Of a DNA stretch of 64,000 bases, positions 34,501-44,452 are shown piece after piece (the first letter of the stretch is position 1; each line of letters begins with the position of its first letter). Source of the DNA: Candidatus Methanoperedens sp. (lineage in GTDB: Archaea > Halobacteriota > Methanosarcinia > Methanosarcinales > Methanoperedenaceae); contig JAPZAS010000029.1 of assembly GCA_027460525.1 (NCBI GenBank), positions 1-64,000 of the forward strand, in the 5' to 3' direction. The position numbers and the translations under genes are program-made. The notes under the pieces were generated by a model. The model was given only the letters and a program-made list of their open reading frames with translations. It did no database searches and had not been told where the DNA came from.

Positions 34501-37199
34501 AAGTTGCCGTGTGTTTCTGCTAAATTCGTTGGCGATGGTGGTATATAGCCATTAGATGATGACAGAGTCGCCTCGAACTGTATTTCAGAATAACCGTCAC
34601 CATAAGTAAATGTAATATATCCTGTTGAGTTGCTGGTATAAGAGTTCCATTTAGCCCCATTCTTTTTTATATCAAATTTAGTGTTAATCGGAAAATCACC
34701 CATCGTATGTTGTGTAATAACGCTGTGATTTTCACTACTCTCATTCCATTTCTTATAGTAATCTCCTGTGGTATTCCATATATTGACGGTGACATTGACA
34801 GAATCTGATGAAGGTGTTATAGTAAAGTTAAGAATATTTATATCATAAGGATATATTTTTTTAGAATAAGTAATGTAATCTGTACCTACTATGTTAGTGG
34901 TATTACTCATATAAAATCCAGATAAATTATTTGTGGAGTATCTACTAACCATTTCATTAAATACACCTTTCGCTAATTCACTTCTGTTCCAACTTGGTAA
35001 TGAAGGATTGAAAAAATCATAATATATCCAAAATATATTGACCTTGAAATTATCAACACCATAAAACCCAATATTTTTAACTCCTTTTGATACCCCCAAT
35101 TCAAAGACCTCTCTCGTATAATTAGATGGGTCTCTTCCATCAGAAGTGCTATCATTAGTAGTTGCCCAAATCAATCCGTAAACATTATCTTCCCCATAAA
35201 TAGTTTGTTGTTGCTTGAGACCATCGAACCAAGTTGCCATACTATCTGCATCTGCGGTATTTACATGATAAGCAAACCAATCATCTACCAGTCCATCTTT
35301 ACTGAGATTGGTTAAATTTGCACTTGACATTTTCAACTGTGATGCGTGGACACCAGGATATACTCTTAGTGTTGGATATACACTTTTGATAGCATTATAA
35401 ATTTTATTATGACCATAGACATACGCCGTCTGATTACCTCCACCATCATCGGGTTCTTCCTCACTTATTACAACACCATAAAAATCGTTCATATCAAATG
35501 CATTTCCATAACTATCATACGTTATTTGGTCTAAAGTATCGTTTATGGCTATATTCATTAATGTGTTATTATTCTGCAAATCTGCCCAAGTATTAGTTCC
35601 TGGATTCCATAAACTTGCATTATACCAGAAGAATATTCTATTTAATATTCTTGTATGGGTAGAAGCTAAATTGTGTATAACCGATGCATTTGCGTTACAG
35701 CATCTATCTGCTCTGGAAAAAGATTGAATCCAATACCACCCCAAAGAATAATTCTTATACATATTTGCTTGAGTATTATTGTCCAGAACAAACCCATAAA
35801 ATCCAGAATTGACAACCTTACTTATGGGGTTAAAGTCAACTACAATGTAATTATCTCTACCATCCAATGTAGAAACGTTTAATGTAAGATTTCCATTTGA
35901 ATAATTGATTGACCACCCAGTAACATTATATGTTTTTCCATTTTCATAACTTACAACCACCACAGTATTATCTGTTATTTTTAATTTGTTATAAGGAGGT
36001 GACTTTATCACAAATGAATCTACGTTAGTATTATATGGTACTACAAGCAACAACGAATCGTTGTGCGCTGTAATAAAATCAATATTAGATGTGGAGTTTT
36101 TGATAAACGTATAGCTTAAATTTACAGTAAAAGTATCCGTGTTGTTTTTAAAATCGTAAATATTAATTCCATTTTGAATACCAATGCCCGGTATCATAAA
36201 CGATAAATTAGTTATTGAACTTGTGGATTGTGTGAGCGAAATAGAATTATCGGCAGAACTGTTCCAATAACTAGATCTAACTCCAGAATTGTCATTTAAC
36301 TGTAATTGACTAACCGATACTAGATAATCACTATGAATTTCACTTTCGTTTTGGACTCTTTTTAATATCTGAAAATCATCCATCGTTATATTAGAATACT
36401 TGTTTTGCGAGTTTTCTTTTACGGCTAAATATAGGTCACCTGCATTTAGTGTAATAGTTCCTGTATCTGCCTGTTGCCTATCAAGAACTCCATTTACATA
36501 GTGCTTTATAGTACTACCATCATATGTTATTGCAATTTGATACCATTGTTCAGTAACCCAATTGTTTTTTGAACCCTCAACCCATTCGTCTGCCAATCCA
36601 GACCCTTCAAAATATACCAATTTGTTAATAGAATTATAATATACAGCATAACTATATCTGTCATATAATCCACCAGTAGTTATACCTTTATAAATAAAAC
36701 TATTTGAACCAGATAACGGAAATGAATGAAACTTAATCCATATTTTGATTGTAAAATTAGATGACAAATTCAAACTTGGAGAAGTTGGTATATCAACATA
36801 ATCATTTATTCCATCAGTAATTATTCCTGAATTGTATTTTCCAGTTGTCCAATTTGCATCTCCTGTTCCATTTCCATAAAACGTGCCGTTGTTATTATTG
36901 CCACTACTATCATTTACAAATCGTCCATTATTTTTATCCATCTTTAGCCATATCGAAAGGTTTGTAGTATTTATTTGATATGGATCTACCTTGGTGTTAT
37001 TGGATGTTATGTTAGCAAAGAAATCTAAGTAGGAACCATTAGAAACAACCGATATATTACTATTAATATCGTAAGTACCATTTATCGTTATATAAGGTAT
37101 AGCCGATGCTGACTGTGATAATACTAAAGCAAACATTCCAGCAAGCAAAACCAGAAGTAAATAATTTCTTATCAGAGTGCCATATTTATATGGGATCAT
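31509..37199 (-). CDS. Giant secreted surface protein with cohesin and dockerin modules
   Basis: About 1896 residues. I chose the ATG at 37199, preceded by GGAG and opening into a signal peptide ([20 protein letters not shown], ending ASA). An N-terminal LamG/concanavalin-like domain ([20 protein letters not shown]) is followed by a long Asn-rich region and several fibronectin-like beta modules beginning [13 protein letters not shown] or [14 protein letters not shown] Thr/Pro/Ala low-complexity linker of about 240 residues comes next, then a cohesin domain ([20 protein letters not shown]). The C-terminus is a dockerin with two calcium-binding repeats ([16 protein letters not shown] and [16 protein letters not shown]). 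It may self-assemble or bind partners on the cell surface. Length and repeats suggest an adhesin or matrix protein. Confidence 0.9.
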   Translation of the reverse strand: MIPYKYGTLIRNYLLLVLLAGMFALVLSQSASAIPYITINGTYDINSNISVVSNGSYLDFFANITSNNTKVDPYQINTTNLSIWLKMDKNNGRFVNDSSGNNNNGTFYGNGTGDANWTTGKYNSGIITDGINDYVDIPTSPSLNLSSNFTIKIWIKFHSFPLSGSNSFIYKGITTGGLYDRYSYAVYYNSINKLVYFEGSGLADEWVEGSKNNWVTEQWYQIAITYDGSTIKHYVNGVLDRQQADTGTITLNAGDLYLAVKENSQNKYSNITMDDFQILKRVQNESEIHSDYLVSVSQLQLNDNSGVRSSYWNSSADNSISLTQSTSSITNLSFMIPGIGIQNGINIYDFKNNTDTFTVNLSYTFIKNSTSNIDFITAHNDSLLLVVPYNTNVDSFVIKSPPYNKLKITDNTVVVVSYENGKTYNVTGWSINYSNGNLTLNVSTLDGRDNYIVVDFNPISKVVNSGFYGFVLDNNTQANMYKNYSLGWYWIQSFSRADRCCNANASVIHNLASTHTRILNRIFFWYNASLWNPGTNTWADLQNNNTLMNIAINDTLDQITYDSYGNAFDMNDFYGVVISEEEPDDGGGNQTAYVYGHNKIYNAIKSVYPTLRVYPGVHASQLKMSSANLTNLSKDGLVDDWFAYHVNTADADSMATWFDGLKQQQTIYGEDNVYGLIWATTNDSTSDGRDPSNYTREVFELGVSKGVKNIGFYGVDNFKVNIFWIYYDFFNPSLPSWNRSELAKGVFNEMVSRYSTNNLSGFYMSNTTNIVGTDYITYSKKIYPYDINILNFTITPSSDSVNVTVNIWNTTGDYYKKWNESSENHSVITQHTMGDFPINTKFDIKKNGAKWNSYTSNSTGYITFTYGDGYSEIQFEATLSSSNGYIPPSPTNLAETHGNFWVNHTWQAGSGSITNSYNISHNGTWSNGTANTYFNASVGAHGWSNITVYAFNSSGNGTINTTGISQNTRVPNNNPVQQSIGKKSVNEGQWLNFTISSTDVDNDVLTYRTNATKGYLTQKNFSWKPTYSDAGIYYWEFNTTDNYSAVASETITVTVNDVDTNTTPTITNIANGTVGDTWGILNATIDQSNAISYIRYSKNSDLTGYAQTSNLTGGTDRTVKVANLDNGTKYYYQWFAHNNSNTTLRTNSTTYNFTTNSNVSVPHNFIPPAPANLQNTAGNHWVNHTWQSGAGNITDSYNVSVNGIWINGSSNTFYNNSAGAGNWSNITVWAFNNSGTGSLSSVSVSQNTQVPLAIALDTNTTPSITNVTNGSVGDTFSIINFTVDQSNALTQIKYSINSDLSDPSQTANQSGGTDRSVDITGLNNDTRYYDSVFAFNGSNMSLWANSSISSFITDNNVTYDPPGITSWSNNKTNSSSLSVTVNTSEAVSFNVTVDQTVKATWYINGIEVFNQSGVNGSTYINSTAVAGFWNVTASALNTTTGLSDSKEWLWNVTVAPTPTATASATPTATATDTPTPTATATATPTPTPTATDTPTPTPTATDTPTPTPTATATPTPTATATATPTPTATATDTPTPTPTATPTPTATATDTPTTPTPTATPTPTATATDTPTPTPTATPTPTATATDTPTPTATATATPTPTATATATATSTPTATDTPTPTATATATATSTPTATDTPTPTATATATATSTPTATATDTPTPTATATDTPTPTATATDTPTPTATVTATPTPTQTAAKVVISPSNKTVSQGQMFNLSISIDPSGNAIAGAQLNIAFNQSILNVNSITEGDLFRQNGASTFFNNGTINNSLGTIVNISEAVLGHSNVSTPGTFIIINATAIGSSGASGINLSNVKISDPGGVAIPLNLTNGVVSITVYPRYDVNEDGIVNIEDLTIIEQHFNEIVVAPYPRYDVNMDGVVDIADLTIAAQHFGEKT
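32105..32835 (-). repeat. Thr/Pro/Ala-coding tandem repeat
   Basis: Repeats of GTWGCWGTT-like triplets encode (TPTATAT)-type sequence in the giant surface protein. One 60-base unit is perfectly repeated (32281-32340 and 32341-32400), and most of it recurs just before. Smaller units of 6-24 bases vary around it. The perfect copies point to recent slippage, so length is probably variable between strains. Long open frames on the plus strand here are side effects of the repeat. Confidence 0.92.
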
Positions 37200-37430
37200 G
37201 TTGACTCCTGCATGTACAGGACAATTGATATCTGTAAGCTTACCTGTAGGTACAAATTTCCTTTTTCTCTCTTCAATGACTTTTTTCGCAGCTTCGATTG
37301 TTCTTTTGCTTTCACTGATTTTCACATTGGAAAGATTGATCCCTGAGGTACCTGATGAGCCGATTGCGGTAGCGCTGATTTTAATATATGTTCCTGGGGT
37401 GGAGAGTATTCCAAATTTAAGAATTTGCAT
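37200..37430 (-). pseudogene. Cohesin-domain remnant upstream of the giant surface protein
   Basis: In frame with the downstream gene, this stretch encodes [20 protein letters not shown] and INLSNVKIS. That nearly matches the end of the cohesin domain in the giant protein ([20 protein letters not shown]). The rest of that domain is missing, and there is no signal peptide. About 40 charged residues ([19 protein letters not shown]) follow. It is probably the leftover end of a duplicated cohesin gene joined in frame by chance. Confidence 0.65.
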
Positions 37431-37520
37431 TATTCATCAAAGTTCTATGAACACACCCATAACTCTTATGACCATATGATTAGCATGACTATTATAATAA
37501 TTTTTTAAATTTTTAAATAG

Positions 37521-37536
37521 CGATAAATATTTATAG
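37521..37536 (+). promoter_or_regulatory. TATA box of the small Cys-pair gene
   Basis: The sequence cgataaatatttatag is a symmetric TATA-like element about 125 bases before the GTG start at 37662. A short open stretch between the two, which encodes a hydrophobic segment plus a Lys/Glu-rich tail, would be transcribed with it, but it has no usual start codon. Confidence 0.4.
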
Positions 37537-37661
37537 TATCGAGTTGAATTGTATTTTATGTGGTGATGCTGATGACTTGACCTACCATTGTCCTTCTGGT
37601 AGGAGCAATAATTCCGTTCTTTTTCCACAATAGGAAGCAAAAAGAAGAAAAGGAGGAATGA

Positions 37662-37811
37662 GTGTTGGAAATAGTTGAAGTTAAATGTGAGAATTGCGGC
37701 AAAGAAATATATGTGCAGGAAAATCATATCAGAGAAGAAATGTTCTGCACCCTTGGGTGCTTAAGTTCTTACAGAGGAGCAATTTCCTCAAAAGACAGAA
37801 CATTTCACTGA
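37662..37811 (+). CDS. Small Cys-pair (zinc-ribbon-like) protein, 49 residues
   Basis: A short gene starting at GTG (or the next codon, TTG) with AGGAGG five bases upstream, and ending at TGA 37809-37811. The protein has two Cys pairs, VKCENCGKEIY and MFCTLGCLSSY, about 20 residues apart, as in a single zinc ribbon or treble-clef unit. The remainder is charged. I recognise no family. The good ribosome binding site and Cys spacing argue that it is real. Confidence 0.7.
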   Translation: MLEIVEVKCENCGKEIYVQENHIREEMFCTLGCLSSYRGAISSKDRTFH

Positions 37812-38065
37812 TATACTTAGTATTTACTTGAATTATATTCACTGGCAAATGTTTGAAATTTGCCTTACATTCGGCCGTGGGCATAGTCGAGGATATGTTT
37901 AAGAATGAACTATACTTGAATTGTTTAAACAGGATTTAAAATCGGTTAAGTTTTATAATTTAAAAAGCTCTGTGCGCGATTGCTACTGCGCTATGCAACC
38001 TCCAGAGTTAAAAACCCATTCGTGCTTATATTTAACATCCATACAAAGAATCTAAACCAATAGAT
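37812..38065. other. Intergenic region; promoter of the membrane hydrolase-like gene
   Basis: No gene is seen here. A TATA-like cttatattta at 38025-38034 lies about 32 bases before the ATG at 38066 and would give a short or absent leader. Confidence 0.4.
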
Positions 38066-39172
38066 ATGCTATCCGAACACCTCATCTACTCAACAGCCAT
38101 AGCAATAATCGCAGGCATGCTCTGGTATAAATACACAGGCAGAGACCCCTCATGGATCATCATAGTCAGCGCCTATGCACCCGACTTTGATATAGTCGCC
38201 GGGGAGTTGTTCAAAAAATTAGGTATAAACATCCTCATCAACGGCGCTCCAATCAGCCACGGGGATTTCCACAACATAGCCTTCCTGCTGCTTTTCGCCA
38301 CCACGGCGGCGCTTGTGCTGAGGTTGGCGGGCATGAGGTTCTGGGATTCGTTCCTTTTCGCGGGGATTGGGTTCGGGGCGCACATGTTCGAAGATGCGCT
38401 GGTGTTCAAACCGTTTTATACATTTCTCTGGCCGATATCTGAGCAGAAGTTGGGGATCGGGTTATTTGATTATAAGCCTGATCTTTATGGGATAGCGAAT
38501 ACGGATGTGTTGATGGTGGGATTGATCTTAATGGTCTTATGCGGGGGGATAAGAGTCCTGTATGAAGGAAAAGGAGGCATCAGGAGGATTGCAAGATCGG
38601 TTGGTATTGCGGCTGCAATTATGATTTTTATGATATCTGTGTTTAGCATTATCGATATAGGGGTGGTGGAAAAAGTAAATTCGATAAGAGAAAATGGATA
38701 TATTGATAATTGGTCTTTCACGCAGAATGCATCGTGGGATTCAACTATCTATCATAGTGGTAAACATTCAGCCAAAATTGAGATTTGGAATTATGACAAT
38801 AGAATCATAAGAAGATGGGTAAGTGAACGAATATCAGTTAAACCGAATACTACATATCTTTTCTCATCATGGGGCAGGACAGAAGGTGCAGGAGGTACAA
38901 ACACTCCTTGGGTGTTAATAGGGGAAATGGATTCTAACAATACGTTGATAATGGAAAGGAGTCTAAAATTCAACAATGGAACAAATGACTGGACGCAGAA
39001 GCAAATAAAATTTAAGACAAGCAACGATACATACTGGGTTTTAGTATATGCTGATATCTTTAGGGGTTATGGAACTTTCTGGTTTGATGACTTAGAGCTG
39101 TATGCGGAGGGGACTAATAAGAATATAATTCCAAATAGTGGATTTGAATTGGGTTATACATATTACTATTGA
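38066..39172 (+). CDS. DUF457-like membrane protein with C-terminal carbohydrate-binding-like domain
   Basis: A 368-residue protein. The N-terminal 200 residues have several membrane segments and conserved acidic/His positions (APDFDIVAGE, ISHGDFHNI, FGAHMFEDALVF) like the inner-membrane, metal-dependent hydrolase-like family DUF457/YdjM. The last 150 residues are outside the membrane and beta-rich (NWSFTQNASWDSTIYHSGKH, then YGTFWFDDLELYAEG), resembling a carbohydrate-binding module. The fusion suggests action on surface polymers. It lies between the giant surface protein and the polysaccharide locus. Confidence 0.8.
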   Translation: MLSEHLIYSTAIAIIAGMLWYKYTGRDPSWIIIVSAYAPDFDIVAGELFKKLGINILINGAPISHGDFHNIAFLLLFATTAALVLRLAGMRFWDSFLFAGIGFGAHMFEDALVFKPFYTFLWPISEQKLGIGLFDYKPDLYGIANTDVLMVGLILMVLCGGIRVLYEGKGGIRRIARSVGIAAAIMIFMISVFSIIDIGVVEKVNSIRENGYIDNWSFTQNASWDSTIYHSGKHSAKIEIWNYDNRIIRRWVSERISVKPNTTYLFSSWGRTEGAGGTNTPWVLIGEMDSNNTLIMERSLKFNNGTNDWTQKQIKFKTSNDTYWVLVYADIFRGYGTFWFDDLELYAEGTNKNIIPNSGFELGYTYYY

Positions 39173-39461
39173 TATATAAAAACTAACAATTATAGTACAA
39201 TCTGCTGTTTTTTTATGATTTTGATGGGCATATCGATTCAAATCACACATAATATCGAAGCAATTTTTAAGAGTCATCCTATTTACTGAAATGCTATAAT
39301 AAATCAAGAAATATTATCATTGCGCCGCTAACTCAGATGCTAACCAATAAATAATCATTCACAATGTATAATTCTACAGTCCTGGTGCCTCCACAATCCC
39401 CCATGCAACCTCCCCTCCATAAAATAAGCATTCACAACTTTTAAATTGATTACCGGCATCT
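39173..39461. other. AT-rich intergenic region, no gene seen
   Basis: I see no coding frame, tRNA or clear repeat in this stretch. It lies between the membrane hydrolase-like gene and the wecC-like remnant, and probably contains a recombination border. Confidence 0.4.
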
Positions 39462-39737
39462 ATGCACAAAAGATGCAAAATGAAAAACATGAAAACAGGT
39501 GGTGAAGAATTCACAGGCAACTTGGGTGGAAAACCGATATGGAACATTTACATGGCTCTTGAAGGCGCGGATGCCCTTGTGCTGATGACTGTGCACAGGG
39601 AGTTCAGGGAGCTTGACCTGCTGAGGGCGAAGGAGCGCATGCGTATGCCGATACTGATAGATGGGAGAAGGGTGTTTGAGAAGGATGAAGTGAGAGGGCT
39701 GGGGTTTGTGTATATGGGGGCGGGGAATAGGATGTAG
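39462..39737 (+). pseudogene. C-terminal remnant of a nucleotide-sugar dehydrogenase (WecC-like)
   Basis: The open frame ends with GADALVLMTVHREFRELDL, then MPILIDGRRVFEKDEV and GLGFVYMGAGN. This is the last part of a UDP-N-acetylmannosamine or UDP-glucose dehydrogenase. The NAD-binding and central domains are missing; a whole enzyme has more than 400 residues. The first 20 or so residues are unrelated. It is a leftover 3' end at the left border of the polysaccharide cluster, matched by a wecB-like 3' end at the right. Confidence 0.8.
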
Positions 39738-39781
39738 GGGCATTGGCACAAGTTGAGGAAGCGGCAGATAAAAGGCAAAAG

Positions 39782-41236
39782 ATGACAGTAACTACAGCAA
39801 AAAAATTCGCATTAGATATTGGTTGGGTTTTCATTAGTCAGATAATCACATTCGTAACAGGTTTTTTTCTTAGTGTTATCTTGGGCAAATTTCTGGGCGC
39901 GGCACCTTTTGGATTGTATTCGATGACCCTTACGATCTATGCGATTGTAGCATTAGTTGGTGGTATTGGAATTCCTACAGCAATTGTAAAATATGTTGCG
40001 GAGTCTAAACAAGATAAGGATAAGCTAAACATTTTTGTTTCATGTGGTATTATTAATTCATTGGTTTTTGGAGTGATAACGGGTTTAGTTTTATTTGCTA
40101 TATCTGGCATGTTCGCAAGTATCTTTAATATGCCAGAACTAACAGATTTAATCAAAATAATTGCTTTTTCACTCCCATTTCTGGCAGTTAATAACGCATT
40201 GCTTGGCGTGCTCAATGGATTAAGAGAAATGAAGTTATACTCATTTCGTACGATTGTTCGATCTATCTTATTACTTGGCTTTACAACCTTATTAGTCGGT
40301 ATTGGATTTGGCGTTAAAGGGGCAGTTTTTTCGTTGTTGTTATCTGAAATAGGAACACTCTTTCTATTAATATTATATTCAAAGGATTTTTTTAAGTTTA
40401 TTATAAAAGATTACTTTGAAAACACCAAAGAAATGTTAAAATTTGGTAGCCAATTATTCATTGCTAGTGCAGTCTGGATGGTAAATACAAACGTTGACAA
40501 ACTCTTAGTTGGCTATTTTTTGCTGGCAAAGGATGTTGGAATCTATACAATAGCCTTGGCAATTTCTTCTGGTCTTTTAATGATTCCAGGAGCTATATCA
40601 ACTGTAACTTTTCCCGCAATTTCTGAATACAATTTTAAAGGACAGCATGATGCGATTGAGATGCTAATAAATAGGTCTATGAAGTATTCTTTAGTAATTT
40701 TATCTATTTTAGGAATTTGTATAATATTTTTTTCCGAAGATATAATTTTATTAGGGCTTAGACCTGAATTCTTGCCTGCAGTTACACCTATGACAATATT
40801 AGTTTTAGCGATTATATTCTTCGGATCTGTGGCTTCTGTTGGAGCGGCGTTTAGCGCTCTGGGAAGACCTGACATACAGGTTAAGCAAAATGCACCACTT
40901 GTAATAGTTAATGTGATCATTGATATAATTTTAATTCCTGTTTTGGGTATAATAGGGGCTGCAATAGGCACAGCGACATCATTTTTATCATTGATTATAA
41001 TGGAATTTTATTTCTATAATAAATTAAATATAAAAATTAATTATCGAATATTCATAAAAATATTTATTTTCATTGTTCCAATAATAGTATTGTTTTATGT
41101 CTTTAGACAGCAGATAAATATATATTTGCTAATCTTTATTCTCGTTGGACTTTATGCTATATTGATCACTAAATTTATACTTACAAAAGAAGATTTGAAT
41201 GAGGTTATTAAATCGATAGGCATTAGGCCAAATTGA
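39782..41236 (+). CDS. Polysaccharide flippase (Wzx/RfbX family)
   Basis: About 484 residues with some 12-14 hydrophobic segments across the length and no large soluble domain. It belongs to the MOP/Wzx-like exporters that flip lipid-linked sugar units across the membrane (motifs such as GWVFISQIITFVTGFFLS and LGRPDIQVKQNAPL). I chose the ATG at 39782 (MTVTTAKKFALD); a TTG at 39743 would add 13 residues. It is the only complete plus-strand gene of the polysaccharide cluster. It would export the units assembled by the glycosyltransferases that follow. Confidence 0.92.
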   Translation: MTVTTAKKFALDIGWVFISQIITFVTGFFLSVILGKFLGAAPFGLYSMTLTIYAIVALVGGIGIPTAIVKYVAESKQDKDKLNIFVSCGIINSLVFGVITGLVLFAISGMFASIFNMPELTDLIKIIAFSLPFLAVNNALLGVLNGLREMKLYSFRTIVRSILLLGFTTLLVGIGFGVKGAVFSLLLSEIGTLFLLILYSKDFFKFIIKDYFENTKEMLKFGSQLFIASAVWMVNTNVDKLLVGYFLLAKDVGIYTIALAISSGLLMIPGAISTVTFPAISEYNFKGQHDAIEMLINRSMKYSLVILSILGICIIFFSEDIILLGLRPEFLPAVTPMTILVLAIIFFGSVASVGAAFSALGRPDIQVKQNAPLVIVNVIIDIILIPVLGIIGAAIGTATSFLSLIIMEFYFYNKLNIKINYRIFIKIFIFIVPIIVLFYVFRQQINIYLLIFILVGLYAILITKFILTKEDLNEVIKSIGIRPN

Positions 41237-41479
41237 TGAATTAAAAGTTAGGCCATACAGAGGCAAGACGGGTCAATGCATAGTGGTTTCTGCTAAAAAA
41301 TTAGAGGAAATTCACGTTTCTTTGAAACATGAGTCATAAGACAGCAAAATTGAAAAATGGTATCAAATTTAGAAGAGAATGGAAAGAGACACTTGACTAT
41401 AAATAGTGAAGTGCCAAGAAGAAACTGATGCAAGAGACGGTATTGATGGATAAAGTTATTCCATATCTGTGGCAGAGTT
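41237..41479. other. Intergenic stretch without a recognised gene
   Basis: A short open stretch (TGQCIVVSAKKLEEIHVS) has no start codon and no recognised relative. A TATA-like gactataaatag lies near 41396. The region runs into a degenerate insertion-sequence end and may be leftover element sequence. Confidence 0.4.
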
Positions 41480-41534
41480 AAGGTTTAAATATAGAAGCTT
41501 AAATTATTATCCACTCAAAGGGGCGCGCAGTACA
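41480..41534 (-). repeat. Solo IS end, related to the IS3-type element at 44.4 kb
   Basis: Read inward from 41534, the sequence TGTACTGCGCGCCCCTTT... and a later ATTTAAGCTTCTATATTTAAA match the left end of the nearby element with scattered changes over about 55 bases. It is inverted relative to that end. No transposase is attached. The 3' end of the aminotransferase gene runs into it, and its last residues (VLRAPLSG) and stop codon come from this IS end. Confidence 0.75.
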
Positions 41535-42679
41535 TTAATCGATTTATCGATTGATTTATCATTACGTAAAATATCACTAACCTCATTCACAATTAGCGCA
41601 TCTCTTATTATATTTTTTTTATACTGTGGTTCTGTATTAAGATTAAAAATGCGTGATGATACAAATTCGGAGTTAGGAAGCTTTCTTGTGCTATAATAAT
41701 ATTTATGTAAGGGTGGAGAATATAATTGGTACACCAAGACTCCTCGTTTACCCAATTCCGTAATAAACTCTTGTCTATTTATGTCCCTTAATAAACAACT
41801 GTATCTCGAATATACACCAGATTCGTTTTTATATTGAGGATGTATTATTGATGGTGACCGTATTAATTTTCGATATGTACATGCATTTCTTGTTCGTATA
41901 CGTAAATTTTCATCCAAAAAATCTAATTCATTAGAAATTTTTTTTGCCCATTCATTTCTCATTTTGTAAACAAACATTTTTTCTAAAAATTTTGAAATAT
42001 ACGGAATTGTTCTACGTGCTTTTATTTTCTTCCTCTCTAACATTTCCGTAAATGCAAAACCGGAACTATATATCATTCGATACCATTGGTTGCGTAATTT
42101 AGAATATGGTTTCCAATTATTAACTATTCCCATAGCTTTTTCAGCTAATTTTTGATCGTCAGTAAATATCGCCCCCCCTCCTCCAGTTGCATATTCCCCA
42201 GAAGATACATCAATAATTTTTGAATAACCAAAGCTTGTAATTGATGCATCTCCAAAACTTCCAAATTTCTTATCTTTAAATTTTCCCCCGAAAGATTGTG
42301 CTGCGTCCTCTATCACAAACAAAGAATGCGATTCTGCTTGCTCCATTATTTCATCCATTGGCGCTGCTTGTCCAAATTGATGGACAGGAATTACTGCTTT
42401 TGTTCTTGTCGACACCACATCTTTGATGGAGTCTGGATCCATGTTGTAATCTGATGGAGATACATCGCAAAAAATTGGTCTTAGACCGCTATAACTTACT
42501 GCAAATGGTACCACAGGGCAACATATCGAGGGTACAATTACCTCTGATTTCTTTGGTATATCCATTGCTCGCATAACAGCAACTAATGCTGCTGTTCCTG
42601 AACCTGTGCAGATGCAATAGTCTCTGCCAACATAACTTGCAAGTTTTTCTTCCAATAATATAATATCTTTTTTCGGCAT
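41507..42679 (-). CDS. DegT/DnrJ/EryC1/StrS-family aminotransferase
   Basis: A 390-residue PLP-dependent sugar aminotransferase. Family motifs include GSGTAALVAVMRA, the PLP-contact EDAAQSFGG, and SFGYSKIID, in which Lys forms the Schiff base. GGGAGGT precedes the ATG. Its C-terminal residues are encoded by a degenerate insertion-sequence end, so the original terminus may have been replaced. It would transaminate a keto-sugar nucleotide. It follows the FemAB-like gene by nine bases in one operon. Confidence 0.92.
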   Translation of the reverse strand: MPKKDIILLEEKLASYVGRDYCICTGSGTAALVAVMRAMDIPKKSEVIVPSICCPVVPFAVSYSGLRPIFCDVSPSDYNMDPDSIKDVVSTRTKAVIPVHQFGQAAPMDEIMEQAESHSLFVIEDAAQSFGGKFKDKKFGSFGDASITSFGYSKIIDVSSGEYATGGGGAIFTDDQKLAEKAMGIVNNWKPYSKLRNQWYRMIYSSGFAFTEMLERKKIKARRTIPYISKFLEKMFVYKMRNEWAKKISNELDFLDENLRIRTRNACTYRKLIRSPSIIHPQYKNESGVYSRYSCLLRDINRQEFITELGKRGVLVYQLYSPPLHKYYYSTRKLPNSEFVSSRIFNLNTEPQYKKNIIRDALIVNEVSDILRNDKSIDKSINVLRAPLSG

Positions 42680-42688
42680 TTACCTCCC

Positions 42689-43651
42689 TTATATTTTCAA
42701 TATCATATCGGCAAACTTTCCCAATCGTGATAATACTCTATAGTTTTTAAGCTTTTCTTTTTCTGCGCCAAAGCTCTCTTTAAATTTTTGCACCCCTTCA
42801 AGATTACCACTGGCGCCAAAATTGTAATATTTGTGCCCCTCGTTACATGCTTGTTCGATTGAATCTTTTACCAATAAATTTACAGGGTTGTATCTTTCAT
42901 AGCCTTGCGAGTAAACACTTAAAAAGGCAAATACATTTTTACCATAATAATGATCCCCCCACCCGGCTATCAGATTATCGTCTTTAAATGCAAGCTTAAT
43001 TCGCACATGTGGTCTTCCAAATTTATATATATTCTCGTATAATTTTATTGGAAGTGGTGGTTTTTTGTACCCCCATCGTATGGATGATTCAATATACAAT
43101 TTATAAAATTCTCTTACCTCATCTAATGAATTACAATCTAAAATCTCAAAGCCACTTCTATCTGCCTTTCGTATGGCTGTTCTGGTATTTTTTTCAAATT
43201 TGTTCTTCCATATATATTCAAATCCATTTTCCAACGAAAGCATATGTGTATAATTCCATTCTGAATTTACTTGTTTTATCAGTGAATCCTCTGGAACTGA
43301 GAAGTTAGAAAATGGAGGTAGCGATAGATTAAAGGACAAATGTCTCCAGTCAACGATATTTTTCAATATTTTCTGAAGAGTTTCTGATGAGATATCTGAT
43401 AAAGAAAATATTCCTCCGTAACCCAATGGTATAGAATTATAATGATAAAATCCATATTTTTTGTCTTCCATCATTGGAATCAGAACCTCGTTGCCATCTA
43501 TTTCGTACAATCGTGTAGCAATCCGATAGCTATAGGTCTCTTCTAAGATCTTTGCCCATGCGGGGGTGTGGAAAAAATAACTATTTTCAGAGTTTCTAAT
43601 TATTTCTTCCCATTTTGACGTCGAGACTTTTTCATCATATTCAAAATCCAT
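42689..43651 (-). CDS. FemAB-like/GNAT acyltransferase
   Basis: A 320-residue protein of the FemAB/GNAT superfamily, which moves aminoacyl or acyl groups onto cell-surface precursors. Features are FFHTPAWAKILEETYSYRIA near the N-terminus and, in the C-terminal half, AFKDDNLIAGWGDHYYG and YYNFGASGNLEGVQKFKESF. No membrane segments occur. In this setting it may decorate an amino sugar made by the neighbouring aminotransferase. Confidence 0.85.
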   Translation of the reverse strand: MDFEYDEKVSTSKWEEIIRNSENSYFFHTPAWAKILEETYSYRIATRLYEIDGNEVLIPMMEDKKYGFYHYNSIPLGYGGIFSLSDISSETLQKILKNIVDWRHLSFNLSLPPFSNFSVPEDSLIKQVNSEWNYTHMLSLENGFEYIWKNKFEKNTRTAIRKADRSGFEILDCNSLDEVREFYKLYIESSIRWGYKKPPLPIKLYENIYKFGRPHVRIKLAFKDDNLIAGWGDHYYGKNVFAFLSVYSQGYERYNPVNLLVKDSIEQACNEGHKYYNFGASGNLEGVQKFKESFGAEKEKLKNYRVLSRLGKFADMILKI

Positions 43652-43806
43652 TTATAAGCACCCTTTACTTTTCACAATAAATCACCCTCATAAAACCAAA
43701 CCCCAATAGTTCAAAAGGGTAAAAAGCTTTGCTGTAATAATAAACAAGATTTTTACCGATGCTTTTTAGGTTCTCAAGCTTGTCACCTTGTGATTGTCCA
43801 CTCTCT

Positions 43807-44394
43807 TCAGAAGTACATAGAATCAAGCATTTCAATCTTTTTGAATCCTCGTTCTTTTAATGTTGAAGTCAACTGTTTCTTTGTATAATAATGACCTATT
43901 GCTGCTATTCTGTCCTGCTTTTTTATAGCATGAGAAATATAACAATAAGGAAAATAGGGACAGAAATAATTGGGAACAGAGAACAATAATATCCCATCTT
44001 CTTTTAAGACTCTGTAACAATCTTTGAATATAGAATCAATATTATCATTATGCTCAAAAGCACCAAAGGAAATAATCGCCTCAAAAGAAGAATCTTGGAA
44101 TGGTAACTTACAGCCACTCGCAACGGTATAGTTAGCTTCTGGAAATATTTTCCTGGCAGATTCAAAATGAGCATTACTCAATTCTACACCATAAAACTCA
44201 TTAAATTTGTCAGTTAGTTTGATAAAATACTTTGCATCACCACATCCAATATCCAAAATTCTTTTAGCTTCAGGCAGGTATTTTAGTTGTTTTAAATATC
44301 GTTTCGTCCAATAACTTGCAAATAGCTTTTCTCCTTTTGCCAAACTTGGTAATCTCCTTCTTGCTTCTACTTCCCAGTATTCCTTTGTTTTCAT
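43807..44394 (-). CDS. Class I SAM-dependent methyltransferase
   Basis: About 195 residues from the ATG at 44394 (MKTKEYWEVEARRRL). The SAM-binding motif is ILDIGCGDAKYF, followed by EAIISFGAFEHN. The start lies three bases from the border of an IS3-type element, so the gene lost its original upstream sequence, and possibly some N-terminal codons, to that insertion. No ribosome binding site is left. The target is likely a sugar of the surface polymer. The 155 bases after its stop hold nothing recognised. Confidence 0.85.
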   Translation of the reverse strand: MKTKEYWEVEARRRLPSLAKGEKLFASYWTKRYLKQLKYLPEAKRILDIGCGDAKYFIKLTDKFNEFYGVELSNAHFESARKIFPEANYTVASGCKLPFQDSSFEAIISFGAFEHNDNIDSIFKDCYRVLKEDGILLFSVPNYFCPYFPYCYISHAIKKQDRIAAIGHYYTKKQLTSTLKERGFKKIEMLDSMYF

Positions 44395-44452
44395 TTTAGA
44401 CCGCACCCCTTTAAGTAGACAACAAGTTAAGCTTCCATATTTAAAGTTAACG

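Noticed and set aside
41469-41696. A 75-codon plus-strand frame at the end of the aminotransferase gene
   Set aside because: It is antisense to the aminotransferase C-terminus and crosses the solo IS end; the similarity to sequence near 44.4 kb is explained by the shared IS end.
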